From positions 71,581,444 to 71,645,443 of the forward strand of contig CAMZMU010000117.1 in assembly GCA_947311845.1 (NCBI GenBank): a stretch of 64,000 nucleotides of DNA. The letters are read 5' to 3'. Both the position numbers and the translations under genes were made by a program. This document shows positions 8,505 through 21,121 of this stretch, in pieces (positions within the stretch are counted from its first letter, which is position 1; every line of letters begins with the position of its first letter). The notes beneath the pieces are model-generated. The model saw only the letters and a program-made list of their open reading frames with translations, made no database searches and was not told the DNA's origin. Origin of the DNA: Poa pratensis (taxonomy: Eukaryota > Streptophyta > Magnoliopsida > Poales > Poaceae).

Positions 8505-11500
8505 TGTAACGCCCCAATTTTGGGAAGTCAGAAAAACACAGTTTTTAGAGAGCCAAAAATCAGGACCAACAAAAACTTTTTTGAAAATGCTTCACTAATG
8601 CTTGTGATTTACTTCCCATTGCTTTGTTTGACTCTGGGTACTTTGTGGGTTGTGTTTGTTAGCACCTAATAGTAACCTTGTGAGCACAACCTACTTAAAC
8701 CCTACCTCTTGGTGATAATGTCATGATCTTGCTTGATCACCAACTCACAAAAACACTTGGGAAATTGCTTTGTAAACACAATTGTTTGATTGAACTTGTT
8801 GTCTTGTTGTGAGTTGCTAGAGGTGTGATCATTTCTTATGTTTATCTTGGAATGTTTATACTTGTTTGTTTGTGAGTGTGTGTGGGCTTAATTGGTTTGA
8901 AACCTACAAATAATAGGACTTTATAAAAAGGATCAGAGATTAGAGTCATGTCTTTAGCTATCTTCCTAGCTATTAGAGAATGGAATTTTAAACTATTTTG
9001 TGAATAAAAACATTTCCAAAATTCTTTACAAAATTACCCAACATTACTATGGTCTATATGAGCTCTCTATTCAAAAATATTTGCAAATACTATTTCAAAA
9101 CCTTGAAGAAACTTGACAGAACCTTCTCTGGACCTATCCTCTTTTCTGTTAAAAGATAGCATCTTTGAAACCTCACCTTTATATTTATTATGGGAATTTT
9201 GGAAACAAACCAGCATGATTATCTTATATTATGTCTTGTCTATCTATCCAAACAAAGCTTGTTTCATTTGGAACTTGTGTTTCTAGATATCCATGGTCGT
9301 TTTGTGGCCTAATCAAAACAGTGACCTTTTACCCCAGTATTTTATAGCCTTTTGACATTTTTGTTTTGACACTTAAAATTGGTCCTTATGGCAATGGTCC
9401 ACCACCTCATCCATCCTTGGCATCTTGTCTCTCATACTAATGTTTTTTTTAAGCTTTTCACGGTTTAAACACTCTTAATCCATAATGGTTTTGTTACCTT
9501 CAGGATGACAGTTTCCTGGGACTTAGAATAATTCTAAGTCTGAATTTTCTGAACCTGTTATTTTATTCTCTTTTCATCTTCTTGCAAAACCCTCCAAACC
9601 TTCCTATTCAGAGGTGCATTGTCAACTTTTGTGATCAACATAGTTTGTACTTCACCTCTGAACTCTTATCCTTGATACTTTCGGACATTGGTCACTTTTC
9701 CATGATGGTTTTGTTAGCATCGTGATAGCAGATTTCTGAATTTTCTGTCAACTTCTAAAACTGTCCAACTTTTCAAATTCGATTCTAAACCTTTTAATAT
9801 CTCTCCAAAACCTCCCCTACATTGCTAGTTACTCATTTGACATAATTTTGGGCAGTACTTGACATTGTGGTCATGAGGGAGACAAGAGGAGAGGAGGTGT
9901 CCGTGGCATTAAGGCCATGCATGGCAATGGCATGCCCTACACCTCACCCCTCTCCCACCCCCTATGCCTGGGCTGCGTTCTGGAACCCCACCATCCCCTG
10001 GTCCACTTGTCATCCTCTCTAGCTAGCCCAGCCCCTCTTCTCTCCCATGCCCACCTCGGGAACCCATGGAGAGGAGCAGCCCTCTCTCTCCCTCATCGCT
10101 CTGTCTAAGAGACGAGCCAGTGGCTGCCCTCGACGCTCTGCACCACCGCCCACCTCCCAGACACCGCCCTGCTCGTCCAATCGTCCTCCAACAGCCTCCC
10201 CACGCGCATCCGTGCACATAGGGCACCCCAGACCGACACCCGCTTGGATAAGAAGCCACAGGCCTTTAACCGTGCTCTCTCCTTGTCATTTCCACTCCCC
10301 CACCTCCACTCTTCCACCCCACCAAAGCACAGACCCGATCTTGCTCTCTGTGCGTGAAGAAACGCGAGGTCTCCATCTCGATTTCGAGATCTGGCCATGG
10401 AGAGTGCCGCCGAACCCGACCTCCTCTGACCTCCATTTTAGTTCCCTCTTCTTCAACATCTCGAGACCTAGCTAAGAGACATCTTCTTTTGTTTTTAGGA
10501 ACACCGGAGCCTCCGCTGCCATCTTGTGTCCGCCACTGACGGCATCGTCCTCGCCGCCGTCTCGGAGCACGCCGTCAAGAACTGCAGCCATCCCCGGCCT
10601 CCCCTCGAGCTCCTTGTTCCGTCCAGACGCTCGGCTTCGACTTTCGCACGCCCTAGGTGAGCAGCCCATGCTCGTCGCCATGGACGAGCTTCTGCCCGTG
10701 CTCTGCCTGTCGAGAGGAAGCAGGCAAGCTGCTGCTGTGCGAGCTGGGCCGGATCCAGCCCAAGTTGGCCCGTCCCTGTGCAGATCTGGCCCGACTACTT
10801 TTTTCCAGTAGCTTTATTCTTTTCTGTGCAGATCTGTTTCTGTCTCTTAGTTTAAATCGAAATAAAATACTTAAACATGGAATTTGTGTAAACCAAAAAT
10901 CACAGTGGTAAAGCATTGAGTTTAGAATCATGTCCAACTTGCCGATCTCAAAAATATTAATTTGTGTGCGCATGAAAATTACTGCACTGCCACTGGTCTA
11001 AATCAAAGATCTAATTTTATCTTGAGTTTTATGAATCCAAATTTGATGAATCCAATTGTTTTGAAATTCTTATGAGTTGAGCTTTCAGTAAAAATTAACC
11101 TCTGTGTTTGTGATTCTTAGGTTTGAATTGGCATGTGTTTGTAGTTTAGACCAGTAGGGTTTTCTAGCATTTAATTAATTTTCTGTGAATAAGATTTTGG
11201 ACTAAATCCAATTGCATTAGTTTAAAATACTTACATAGAACCTAAACCTATCTTTGCATAGTTTTTGTTGAACAGAACACCTGGACTTAATAAACTCTAA
11301 AAATGGTGTTTTCTGCCTATTAAAAGTGATAAAATAAATATTTGGTCCTTTATGAAATTGTTGCTATTGTTGTTTGTGAAATGTTTAGGTACTGTAGATC
11401 ACTACATAATGTTGTTCTTAATATGTTAGTACTGTTAGTGCTTAAGTAAAAACAAAATGAAGTTAGTTGTAAAATGCTATTAGTGCCTAAGGAAATAAAA

Positions 11501-14031
11501 TGAATTAATCATGCTTGTTTGCTTAATTACATGATTAATGAAATAAAGTAAACTTCACTAATAAAGTTCTTCTTAGCTACTGGTTGTTTTAAGTTTATTA
11601 GTGATGTTTAGTTTTACAAATTGAAAGTGATCCAAAAAGGTTGTCTAATTATCACCTTAACCCTATTTGTAAATAAATAATAAATTGTATTGTAGTTGCC
11701 AAACATGTTTGTGTGATTTAATATGTTTGCCTTGTTAGTTAAACTTGGTAGTCTTTAAGTTTAAATACTAGCATGAGTAGTTTGTTAATGTCTCTATCTT
11801 AGCTTGGTGAAATAATTTAATAATAGAAAATAATAGTAACTTACTTTTGTCTGAAGTATTTCCTGAAAACTAAGATACTTTTGTCTGAAGTATTCCTGAA
11901 CTAATAAAGCAACCTTGTTAAATGACCTAATCACCCTAAGGGGAGTTTTGCTTTAGTGTTTAGTTAAACTACCTATTTAACAATTGGGGTGTTCTGTATA
12001 CTTTCTTAGGTGTGTTTGTTGTTTGTCTTAGCTAAATGAACTTGTTGCTTGTTGTTGTTTAACTAAGTGAATTGCTTGCTGTTAATTGTTAGCTTAGTGA
12101 TTTGTGCAATACTGGTTGTTTGTTATGTCCTTGTGGCATTGTCCTGTATTCTGAGTGTTGTTCCTTTTCCTGTTTACGACGTTAGATACGATCGGGAAGG
12201 AACCGGAAGTGAGGAGTGAACCTGAGGAATCTCAAGATCAAGACCAAGGACATATTGCCGAGCCAGGCAAGCCACCTCACCACTCTACTGAAATCCTATT
12301 ATTTATACCAAGCATGTTTGGTTTTCAAAATAAAATGATGCATGTTTTATTTCTTCTGTGGCATTTTGCCACCCAAAACTATTTTACAAAATATTGTTTG
12401 GCCAAAGATATCTACTAGTATTTAATAGGTTTTATAAAAATAAGTTTTTACTTGAGAAACCTTCTACTGAAGGCGCTATCAAGAAAATTATATTTTCTAG
12501 TAGTATATCCTTATGATCTTACCTCAAAACTATAGGATGGGAGCTTGGTTTTTGACGGAATGTTTTCGGAAGAAAACCCGAGTCGCTGGGAGCGATCGGC
12601 GAGAAAGTATTTTATAAAACCCATGTTGCTGGGAGCAAATGGAGATGTTCATGAAAACCCAAAGTGCTGGGAGCATTCGGTGAGTTTACGAAAACCCGAG
12701 CTGCTGGGAGCAGTCGGAGGTGGAGGTGTTTTTGAAAAACAAAGTACTGCCCTAGCGGCCGCCCGAACAATTAACCCGTGCAACCACACTACCTGAGATG
12801 GGTAGGACTTAGCCGGAAGCTTGTCTGTTTTAGTGCGGAGGATCTCATACTCTATAAGGGCGGGGCCCTCGAAGCCGGGTTGTCGTCCGTAAGAGACAAT
12901 ACACTGCTGCGGATCAGTAGCCGGACGATTACGTTGGGTCCCCCTGCCGTGGCGGTGTGGCGTCCTAAGAGAGACCAGGGGTCTAGTGGAGCACACGGTG
13001 CCGAGGGGAACAAACCTAGCGGGAGTCCTCTGTACTAGAGTGGATTAGGGGAAAGCTTTGATCAGGTTATCCGAAACCCCCGCATACTGTCGTATGAGGA
13101 CCGTGGCAGACACGGCGGAATGACCGTTTGGTGTGGTGAAAGTGCACCACCTCTGCAGAGTGTAAAACTATTCGAATAGCCGTGTCCGCGGTCATGGACG
13201 GTTGGAAAGGTCCCCGATCTAGGCGTACGGGCAAATTTTATGTTTTCAAAAGAAAAGTGGTTTCTCGGTGGAAATCAAGGAGGCATCAAGAAGGTACCTG
13301 GGAGGTACGGATTTTGGGAGAAGATGGTTGGTCTCGGGGAGACAACTCAGTCTGATCTCGTGGAAAGGAAAAAGGGGTATCCCCATCCTAGTGTCTTTGA
13401 AAAGATTTACAAAGTATTTTTTTCAAAGATGTGGGAATAGTACATGCTATTTCTACAAGAGAGAATTCTATCTCTAAATGTTTTGTTTAACAAGGATATA
13501 GAGATGTTGTAATCTCTATGTCTAAAAGCATCGTTTGCGAAAACTAAGCCCTATAGTATTATATAGCAGCTATCCCAGTTTTTCGAAAACGATTTATTGC
13601 ATTACCATGAAAACTTAAGCCTTGAGGTGGTATTGCGAGTACGTAATTGTACTCATATGGCTGTGTCCCTGGATATTCAAACGTCCAGATTACAACGAGG
13701 AGGTCTACGCTGAAGAGGAGGAGTATGCCGACGACTACGCCGCTTAGCTGTCACCGGTCAACTGCACTTGTGGGAATGCGTCCGGTTGTGACGAGGGTCG
13801 ACGCGAACCACGAGCTTCCGCTGTATCGTAGTTAATTCCGTCCTGCGCGACGATGATTTGCAGACTTGGTCATGTGACCACTTTGTGTTGTAAGATTTTT
13901 ATTCGTACGACTTGAATGATGTAACTCTTGATTCCATGTTGGTTATGTGATCGCGATGCACTGATCATTGGGATCGTGATCTATTTTACATAACGTGGAC
14001 ATCTCGGACTTCGGTACGAGGGGTCCTTACA
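8505..14031. mobile_element. Solo LTR, 5.5 kb, of a LARD (Sukkula-like) retrotransposon
   Basis: The sequence starts TGTAACGCCCCAATTTTGGG and ends GAGGGGTCCTTACA, so it has TG...CA ends, and it is flanked by a perfect 5-bp duplication TTTAC (8500-8504 and 14032-14036). I find no primer-binding site, no polypurine tract, no protein domain and no repeat of the start near the end, so the whole block behaves as one LTR left after LTR-LTR recombination. At 5,527 bp it is far longer than ordinary LTRs, but LARD elements such as barley Sukkula have LTRs of this size. It contains a GC-rich, exon-like part (about 9890-10680), a long AT-rich part (10800-12500) and a short tandem repeat (12567-12720). 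Confidence 0.75.
12567..12720. repeat. Short tandem repeat inside the solo LTR
   Basis: Four degenerate copies, about 45 bp apart, carry the pattern AAACCC(N)5-7GCTGGGAGC: AACCCGAGTCGCTGGGAGC, AAACCCATGTTGCTGGGAGC, AACCCAAAGTGCTGGGAGC and AACCCGAGCTGCTGGGAGC. Confidence 0.7.
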
Positions 14032-14100
14032 TTTACTCTACCAAAATATTGGTCATTGGCTTGTGCCTCCAACTTTACTGTACCAAAATATTGGTCAAGT
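14032..14100. repeat. Duplicated ~45-bp host unit split by the solo LTR
   Basis: The unit GGTCATTGGCTTGTGCCTCC...CCAAAATATT occurs at 14051-14091 and, in part, at 8477-8504 on the other side of the LTR. Removing the LTR and one TTTAC gives about 1.6 tandem copies. The duplication therefore predates the retrotransposon. Confidence 0.6.
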
Positions 14101-15890
14101 GAAAGGCTCTCTCTCTTGTTTGGTTTATTGCCGTCGATGAATTATTTGGTCTTTGCCTTTACAAACCGTTACCAATTGTTTGACCAACCTGAGGCGGCTG
14201 ATTTCTGCGCCAAATATTTGGCTCGCCAACATTGGCAGGGCACGTATGGGCAAAAGCTAAACGTACCCGTACAACTCTTGGGATAAGTTGTTTCCTAACA
14301 CCAAAATGATCAGCTTAATTCATTTGGCAGTGTCCCATAGTCAAGTCTACGTGGCAGAGGACGAAAAGTATATATAGTGTAGGGTGTACTCTAAAAAGAA
14401 AAGTTGCAAAAATCAAAACTGATTCTAACATAATCTTTTGGTATTAGAAATATAAACACATTTAAATATAAGTTAGATAATAGCAATACAAACACATTTA
14501 AATATCAGTAAATAAAAAATATACCGAAATAAAACTTTAACGATGTTTAGAAGTCCTAAGAAATGCCAAAACACTAGTTTTCTTTTTCAAAAATCTTTGA
14601 TAAAATTATCGATGAAAACTCGCTGTAGAAAAATTATCAAGTTATCAAGAAGCCATCGCAGATATCTTTTAATGCATAAGTCGGTTTTGATGATCATCCT
14701 GAGAAGGCCATTTCAGTTGTTGCCGTTGTCATCGGTAAATGCAATCCAACTTAACCGTAAGAAATATGTCGTGTTTATCAAATATTAAAACAATTTTCTG
14801 GCTTTCAGTTCTTGTCCCGCATGAATATTGAATAGTTTAGGGTTATCTTATATATGCCCATAACCATAAGCAATGTTAAAAAAGATCGGCCAATATGTCG
14901 ATTTATCGTGAAACGTGGGTGACCAATAAGAGTACAACATAAAGGTTGAGTTTATCGCCGAAGTCAATTTTTCGGTCTGACAACCGATTTTTTTCCGACC
15001 AGTTTAGGTTGAATTTGGCACTTATCCGGTATCTCAGCTCGGTTTATCGGTCTCACAACTGATTTATCGGCCGATAGTCATGTAGGATTGTATATTAGTT
15101 AGAATTGTGCCATTTTTGTTGATTTAAAAGCAAGGAATTAAGATACCACTTCATTCAAATATTTTCAGCATTGTTTTGCATAGCATATTAGAATTTGTAG
15201 CGACAGAACTTGGAAGTTACAAAAACTAGCAGATAAATGGGCAAACGATAAAATCGATTAATTTGCTGACAAACACTTAATCTCTAATATGAGTCCAACC
15301 GAGCAGTAAACTATAAGCACATATTGAAATCTCGATGATAAATCTCTGTAACACGAGCAAGTATTCACAGCGAACTGAGAAATGAATCTTTTTAGTCATG
15401 AAGAGAGAAATTCATAAGAAACTCTGAATATAGATAATTTAGACAATGGTCAAATTAATGTAATAGTCTATAACAACATAGATCGAAGATCTTCGTATTG
15501 TAAAATAATCTACGATGGACAGATGTCTTCCTCTTTGAAGAGACATCTCCCTCGTATAGCTTAGCGCTTGGAGGACTCGACGTCTGACTCTGGCCCGGTC
15601 TTGACAAATTTCTTTTTGGACCTTTTTGGGCCGCATATGTCGAGTCCTTCATCTTCCGGTCCGAGTTGGACTACCTATTATACTCATCCTCGTCAACACA
15701 CTTATAAGGTCTAAGGTGGAGCGTGAGAAGGTGCTAGCCTTGCTCATAGAGCCAGTGGTGAGATCTGTCTGGGAGCATTGCGGATTCCGCTATTTTCTTA
15801 CCATTTCATCCGTAGTTAGAATTGTCATGTCATGCGTAAATTGACTTCTTTCAGTAATGACATTTTGATGATTGATAAGATAGTCTTATT
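14101..15890. other. AT-rich intergenic stretch, nothing assigned
   Basis: No supported gene. The part 14840-15090 contains several TTATCGG/CCGATA motifs on both strands (for example TTATCGGTCTCACAACTGAT and TTATCGGCCGATAG), which suggests a decayed fold-back element. Short open frames here have no domain and no splice context. Confidence 0.4.
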
Positions 15891-15903
15891 TTAAAACTGC
15901 CAC

Positions 15904-16799
15904 GAAAAAACTGCCGACGAGAGATAACAGTTTTTTCGCTCCCGAGAGAAATAAGGCGATCGGGAGGCGATCCCATCTGCGCTCGACTACACCGGTCGCC
16001 ACCGGTCCCTGCCTCCTCCGTTGGCCACTCCGGCGACGCGAGGAGGTGGGGACCATGGCGCTTCGGCGCCGGCCTGTAGTTAGGGTTTGCCTAGTGTTTT
16101 CTTGGGGCGCCGTTGGGGTGGTGGGAGCGGCACCCGGGCAAATAAATATGCCTGAACTCCACTCCCACACCGGCGGCGACCTTCACGGCGACGCCTCGGA
16201 GTTGATGGCAACGTGTGCTACTTGGTCCTTCAGATCGGCAGCTTGGTTTTCTCGCCGTTCTTCAGATCTGGCGAGATCAGTTTCTCGTTGTGTCGCTGGC
16301 GTTCGTGGTTATTCGCGACGACGCTGGCGGCCGGGGCGAGGTGGTTCTTCTGGAGCGAGGATGTTGGTCCGGAGGTGGTGGATCTGCCGTTCCTCTCCGA
16401 TTTCGTCGATGGGAGGCGATAGATCTTGGTCCAAGAAAGCACGGGGACGTCCCCCGGTCGACGTGCCACAGCGACATGTGTCTTGCTGCGTGCAGCGGGC
16501 CTGTTCATCGACTCACAAAGCCTCGTTGGCGATGGTGCTTTCTCGGATCTTACATTGGTGGAGGCTCGGCGTCTTTTCCGGCGTTCGCCTCGGCGGCGCT
16601 AGAGTTGGGCGACGGCCGCTCGCTACGGTGGTTGCAGGAAACCCTAGGGATCGTTTTGTATTTCTCGATCTTTTAGGTTTTTATCTGCAAATTCAGGATA
16701 ATCATTTTATCCCGGTTTGTCTTTTAGTTTCCATATATGTTGCTTATTGTAACTTGATTTTCGTTTAATGAAATATGTGGTTGCTCTCAAAAAAAAAAA
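15904..16799 (+). mobile_element. Poly(A)-tailed non-LTR retroposon
   Basis: The block starts GC-rich, ends with TTGCTCTC followed by 11 A, and is bracketed by an imperfect duplication AAAACTGCCAC (15893-15903) and AAAACTGCTAC just after the tail. A 240-codon open frame (16046-16768) has no recognised domain. The 5' region (CAGTTTTTTCGCTC..CGAGAG) resembles that of the retroposon at 32142-33289, so the two may belong to one non-autonomous LINE-driven family. Confidence 0.6.
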
Positions 16800-16849
16800 C
16801 TGCTACATAATTTAGATATGACAATAAAAAACATGATGCATAATAGTTA

Positions 16850-17144
16850 GGGCATGTTTGATTCAAAGGAATTGCATAGGATTTTTGGAGGATTCAATCA
16901 TATAGGAAATTTTCCTTTCTTTCTTGTTTGATTTGTAGGATTGGATCCTATAGGAACTTTTCCTAAGAAATCTTTTATACTACTTCACATAGGAATTCTA
17001 ACATCCACTCCAAACTCTTTTTACAATTCCTTTGGTGGAATCAAACAAACTTTGGTACAAACCAAGATTGGAGTGTGCATGACATGGTAATTCTATGCTT
17101 TTCATATTTCTACATCTTTCCTATCCTACGAATCAAACATGCCC
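16850..17144. mobile_element. Tourist-like MITE (PIF/Harbinger type)
   Basis: The 295-bp element is flanked by TTA on both sides (16847-16849 and 17145-17147). The ends are perfect inverted copies over GGGCATGTTTGATTC. The interior is AT-rich with the usual TAGGATT..TCCTAT motifs. Confidence 0.9.
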
Positions 17145-17241
17145 TTAACGTTATCTCTACTATAATTAGATATCCTAAATAATATGTGGTGAGACATTAT
17201 TGCTACGGGTTCGCCTCTAGTTAAGAGATGGTAAACATTTG

Positions 17242-17305
17242 TTTTTTTTTTAGATAAAAGACATTTTATTGTCCAGTTTCAAATTAACAAAGCTACATTG
17301 TTCCA
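17242..17305 (-). mobile_element. Very short 5'-truncated retroposon
   Basis: Only 64 bp are inserted, starting with a T run on the plus strand (poly(A) on the minus strand) and flanked by a perfect 14-bp duplication ATGGTAAACATTTG (17228-17241 and 17306-17319). It lies about 600 bases before the MLO start codon, in or near the promoter. Confidence 0.75.
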
Positions 17306-17319
17306 ATGGTAAACATTTG

Positions 17320-17914
17320 TCACCGTTTCTGTCTTTTTACTCGGCATTATCAAGCAGCGAAGCTAGTCGAACCACATCCTGGGTCTGCCCGGTAAGTGGT
17401 AACTGTCAGAGCTCGAGCTACAGCTGTCAGTGCCCTTCAACAATATTACTACTAATCTTCTAGAGGCCATCAATTCAAACAACGCATCAGCGCCGTGCTG
17501 CCCATGTGCCACAGCTTCGCCACCCTTCACTGTACCTTGCTCATTCACTCGCCACCACCTAGCTCTACTCGAAAGCGATTTCTCAATCAGTAGCTGCTAG
17601 CAATCAATCCAGCTCGTACCAGCAGCCAGCGGCAATCCGTTCGGTTTTCTGTTTTCTGCCGATCCGAGCAAAAAGTTGGGCAATCTTTGCCGAATTTGGG
17701 CATTCGGTTCACTCTTCCAAGTCAAACTTAGCAGCTTCGTTTCCAGCCCAGATTCTGGGTTCGGTTCTTCACGTGCTGTGCTCTGCTGCTTCCTCCGATC
17801 CGGCGCCGACCGCGCCCACCTCCCGCTCCCTCGATCCGCATTAACTACTCCCGCTTCCGTGCCTCCTCCTCGTCAATGCGGTGGAGGCGCCGGAGGTAGC
17901 CAGCTGCAGATCGG
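17320..17914 (+). promoter_or_regulatory. Promoter and 5' UTR region of the MLO gene
   Basis: GC content rises from about 17500, with CCACC and CTCCTCC pyrimidine-rich leader sequence immediately before the ATG at 17915. I see no unambiguous TATA box, so the transcription start is not fixed. Confidence 0.35.
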
Positions 17915-18365
17915 ATGGAGGCGGAGGGGAGGTCGCTGGCGGAGACGCCGACGTGGTCGGTGGCGACGGTCACCACGCTCATGGTCGCCGCGTGCTTCCT
18001 CATCGAGCGCGCGCTCTCGCGCCTAGCCAAGGTAACCACATCACCAACTCAGCTTTGCCTGCTTGCCTTGCTTAGCTAGCGGAAGCTAGTGGTGGCGTGG
18101 TGCGTAGCTGATCTTGTGCTTGGTTGATGCGCAGTGGCTCCGGAGGACAAAGCGGAAGGCCATGCTCGCCGCGCTCGAGAAGATCCGCGAAGGTGGCACC
18201 CCGCGAACTCTGACCATTGTCGCCTCGCTGAAGTGGATATTACTGTTACTCTATTTTTTTTAGGGAGGGCCACCATTTTATTTTAGCGTGGTTTCCTCAT
18301 TGGTACATTACCACGTTCACTCATGATTTGCAGTTTCATCACGTCAAGTGTTATGATGGAAAATA

Positions 18366-18620
18366 GAGTAAATTACACAATACCACCACAATTGGGCGTG
18401 AAACCACAGTTCAGTACCACTTTCGGTGATAGTTTCAAGTCAGTACCATTTTTGGGGCAAGCAGCAACAAATTGGCCCTAACTTCGTTTTTAACCCAAAT
18501 TAAGCAAACTGACACGGATGGCCCACATGTCAGGGATGACGTGGCACAACGGCCGTTAACGCTGCCGTTTAGCCGACGGGATGGTCGAGCCTGACCATGC
18601 CGTCCAAAGGTCCAAACGAA
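18366..18620. repeat. Left terminal inverted repeat of the MLO-intron MULE
   Basis: 255 bp; reverse complement of 21122-21376 with very few differences. The outermost sequence is GAGTAAATTACACAATACCA. Confidence 0.95.
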
Positions 18621-19014
18621 GCAGCCCGACGAAGACACAGCTTCACTCCTCTCTATCTTCTTCTCTCCCGAGCCTGACGAAGACGGAGGTCCGCTCCCCA
18701 CCGTTGCTGCGTTGCCGCCGCCGCCGCCCTGGAGATGCCGAGCTGGAACGACGGAGAGACGTCGAGCGGGAGCTTCCTCAGTGGTGAGGTAAGTAATTTT
18801 CACAGAAGTAGACATGACATAACTAACAACAGCCATCAAAGAAGTACATCATTAGAAGATCACATACCAACAGGCAACATGCACTTCTCAAGTTGGTTAC
18901 AAGTTCAGCATCCAACAACATACATACATCATTATAAGATCACATACCAACAACAGTGGTAAGGCATGAATTTGAAGTACATGTCCATTACAACACTCTG
19001 CATCACCAAAAGCA

Positions 19015-21086
19015 TCACCAGTTGTGTATCTGAGCACCAGTGGTAAGTTTAATGAAGCATCCATCCAAACCTGCAAAATAAACAACAAATAAGCCACTAC
19101 TAAAGGGTCTAACTACACAAAATCAAATATTGACACTGTCTCTCACCTATGAAGGGCCTGCAGCCTTTCAAGAATCCCTCTTTTGGTCCATTCAGGCAGA
19201 AAAACAGTCCATGAAAATTGGGGCCAGGATTTGGATTCTCTTGGGTTGGTGCAGGGGTGACAGTTTGCACAATGACCCTACTGCCAGGGTTAGTATCAAT
19301 GACAGTTTGTGCAAAATCTCGTAGCCTAACGTACTGTTCTTGGTGATCACCTAACACTACGTCAAGAGCTATGTTTTTTGCCCTGTAGGCCATCATCTTG
19401 GGCACCTCAATACCAAACTCTTGCCTAGCAGCATCTATGAGAGAAACAATATTGGTTGTTGGATCTGATCTGAACATACCTTCATAGATGTGCGCCAACC
19501 ATTTTGCACTCACTCTACTGCTTTCAGTTGTTGGCTCACAGGTATGCTTAATGTACATCTTTCTAATGACAAATGTTTTCTCCCCTTTTATCTCTGATGC
19601 CACCATGTGGAAAGGACAGTTCTCGTCGATGCACTGGACAGAAACTCTAGCACCGTCGTTCCTGTGGTATATGTAATCCCTACTTTGAGATATGTGCAAA
19701 CTAATCAATGCATCTCTAAATTGTTGCACATCTCTGAAGCACATCTTCAAACACATTTGCTCATGTGCCTGCAGCCTCCTCACATCATACCACTTTCTTG
19801 CTGGCCGCTTCTTTGCTCTACTCTTTCCTCTCTTTGGCAGCGCCCATGATAGTTGTTCAAAACCATCATCATCACTGTCTTTTAAGAAACCATCTTCATC
19901 TTCATCTGCTGAGGGAATGTAGTCCACTGGCGCATCAATAACCACACCGGAGTGAGACCTCATAGTGGGGCCTGGTCTCAGTTTCTTACGTTTCTTCTTC
20001 TCTGGTTCACTAACAGAAGCTGGTTCACTGGCTTGTTCAGTAGCTGGTTCATCTTCGACTACAAATAGATCCTCTATATCAGTATCACCTTCACGATGCA
20101 TAAGGGGGTCCTCTCTCCTCCTCCTCATCTCCTCGATCCTCTCAGCAATTTCTTCATCTTCCTTGTTCCTAATTTCTTCCATTAGAGCAAAATCTTCCTC
20201 TCCCATGTCAAAGTCTGAATCAGAGTCATAACCTACATCATTTGACACCTCTACTTTCTTCCCCTTGTCAACATTGATGCTTTCTTGTGTGCACACATAA
20301 GGGTTAGCTTCATCACCAACAACATAAACAGGAGGTGACCTCAAATCATACACAGCCGGGGATGCAGCACATGATGCCTGAGATGGTGGAGCTCTGTCAC
20401 AGTTCATTACAGCAGATGGTCTTCCCCGCTTCACAGTTAAATTCAGAAATTTGCTTACATTGAAATATTGTAGCAGTTCATATATTTTTGCATTATTCTG
20501 AACTAGTTCCAAAGCAGCACCCTTTCTGCAGTAAATAGAATCTCTAATGCTGTATCCCTTGGTTTCAATCATAGCAAGCAAATTCATGAAGGTGATATCA
20601 TCACGCCCAATTTTCCTCTCGAGATTATCCAGTCCATCAAATTGAATTTGCACATCCCAAACCTCATCATCGAAACTACAAAGCAATGCAATATAAAGAG
20701 CTTCAGTGCAAGCACGAAATCTAGGAAACCCTAAGATTAAATTCCCAAATTTGGACACTCTAACCCTAAATCGAAATCAGGGACAGAGAAAAAGGAGCGG
20801 ATGCTTACCAGACGCCGCCGAATCCTGACGAGCCCATGTCGATAGTCGCTGGATTGGCCGCCCACGTCTCAGCTAGCAGCGTGGCCGATGCCCGCGACGG
20901 CGGCGGCCACAGCTCGTCCAGCTCGTCGACGCTGCTTCCGGATCCGCCGCGTCCGCCGCCGTGGGAAGCGCCGCTTCCGCCGCCGTGGGAAGCCCCTCCG
21001 CCGCCGCCGTGGGACGCGCCGCTTCCGCCGCCGCCGTGGGACGCGCCGCTACCGCCGCCGCCACCGGGATTCGCCGCGTCGTCCAT
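19015..21086 (-). CDS. MuDR-type transposase gene, catalytic domain deleted
   Basis: Three exons join in frame on the minus strand: 21086-20809, 20765-19147 and 19070-19015, giving 650 residues. Exon 1 is a glycine/serine/histidine repeat (GGGGSGASHGGG), probably low-complexity. Exon 2 holds the N-terminal MURA region: an acidic linker, a basic KKKRKKLRP segment, then the MuDR DNA-binding domain with MCFRDVQQFRDAL, CIDENCPFHMVA and IKHTCEP. Exon 2 ends GCRPFI and exon 3 continues GLDGCFIKLTTGAQ, which is the start of the MULE catalytic domain with its first aspartate, and then stops after four more residues. The rest of the DDE domain and the SWIM zinc finger are missing, so an internal deletion has made the element non-autonomous. 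Splice sites are GTAAGC/TTTAG and GTGAGA/TTGCAG. Confidence 0.8.
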
Positions 21087-21121
21087 CTCCGAACGCGCGG
21101 GAGAGGAGTGAACTACGGTGT

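Noticed and set aside
10019..10811. Gene-like GC-rich frames around 10 kb
   Set aside because: They lie within the solo LTR; no domain and no consistent splice structure. Leader-like sequence is common in such LTRs.
16046..16768. 240-codon frame taken as a gene
   Set aside because: It lies inside a poly(A)-tailed retroposon and has no recognisable domain.
17154..17219. Possible micro-Helitron (A|TCTCTACTA at the left, CTAG|T at the right)
   Set aside because: Only 65 bp lie between the ends, the 3' hairpin is missing, and the 5' motif is AT-rich enough to occur by chance next to the Tourist element.
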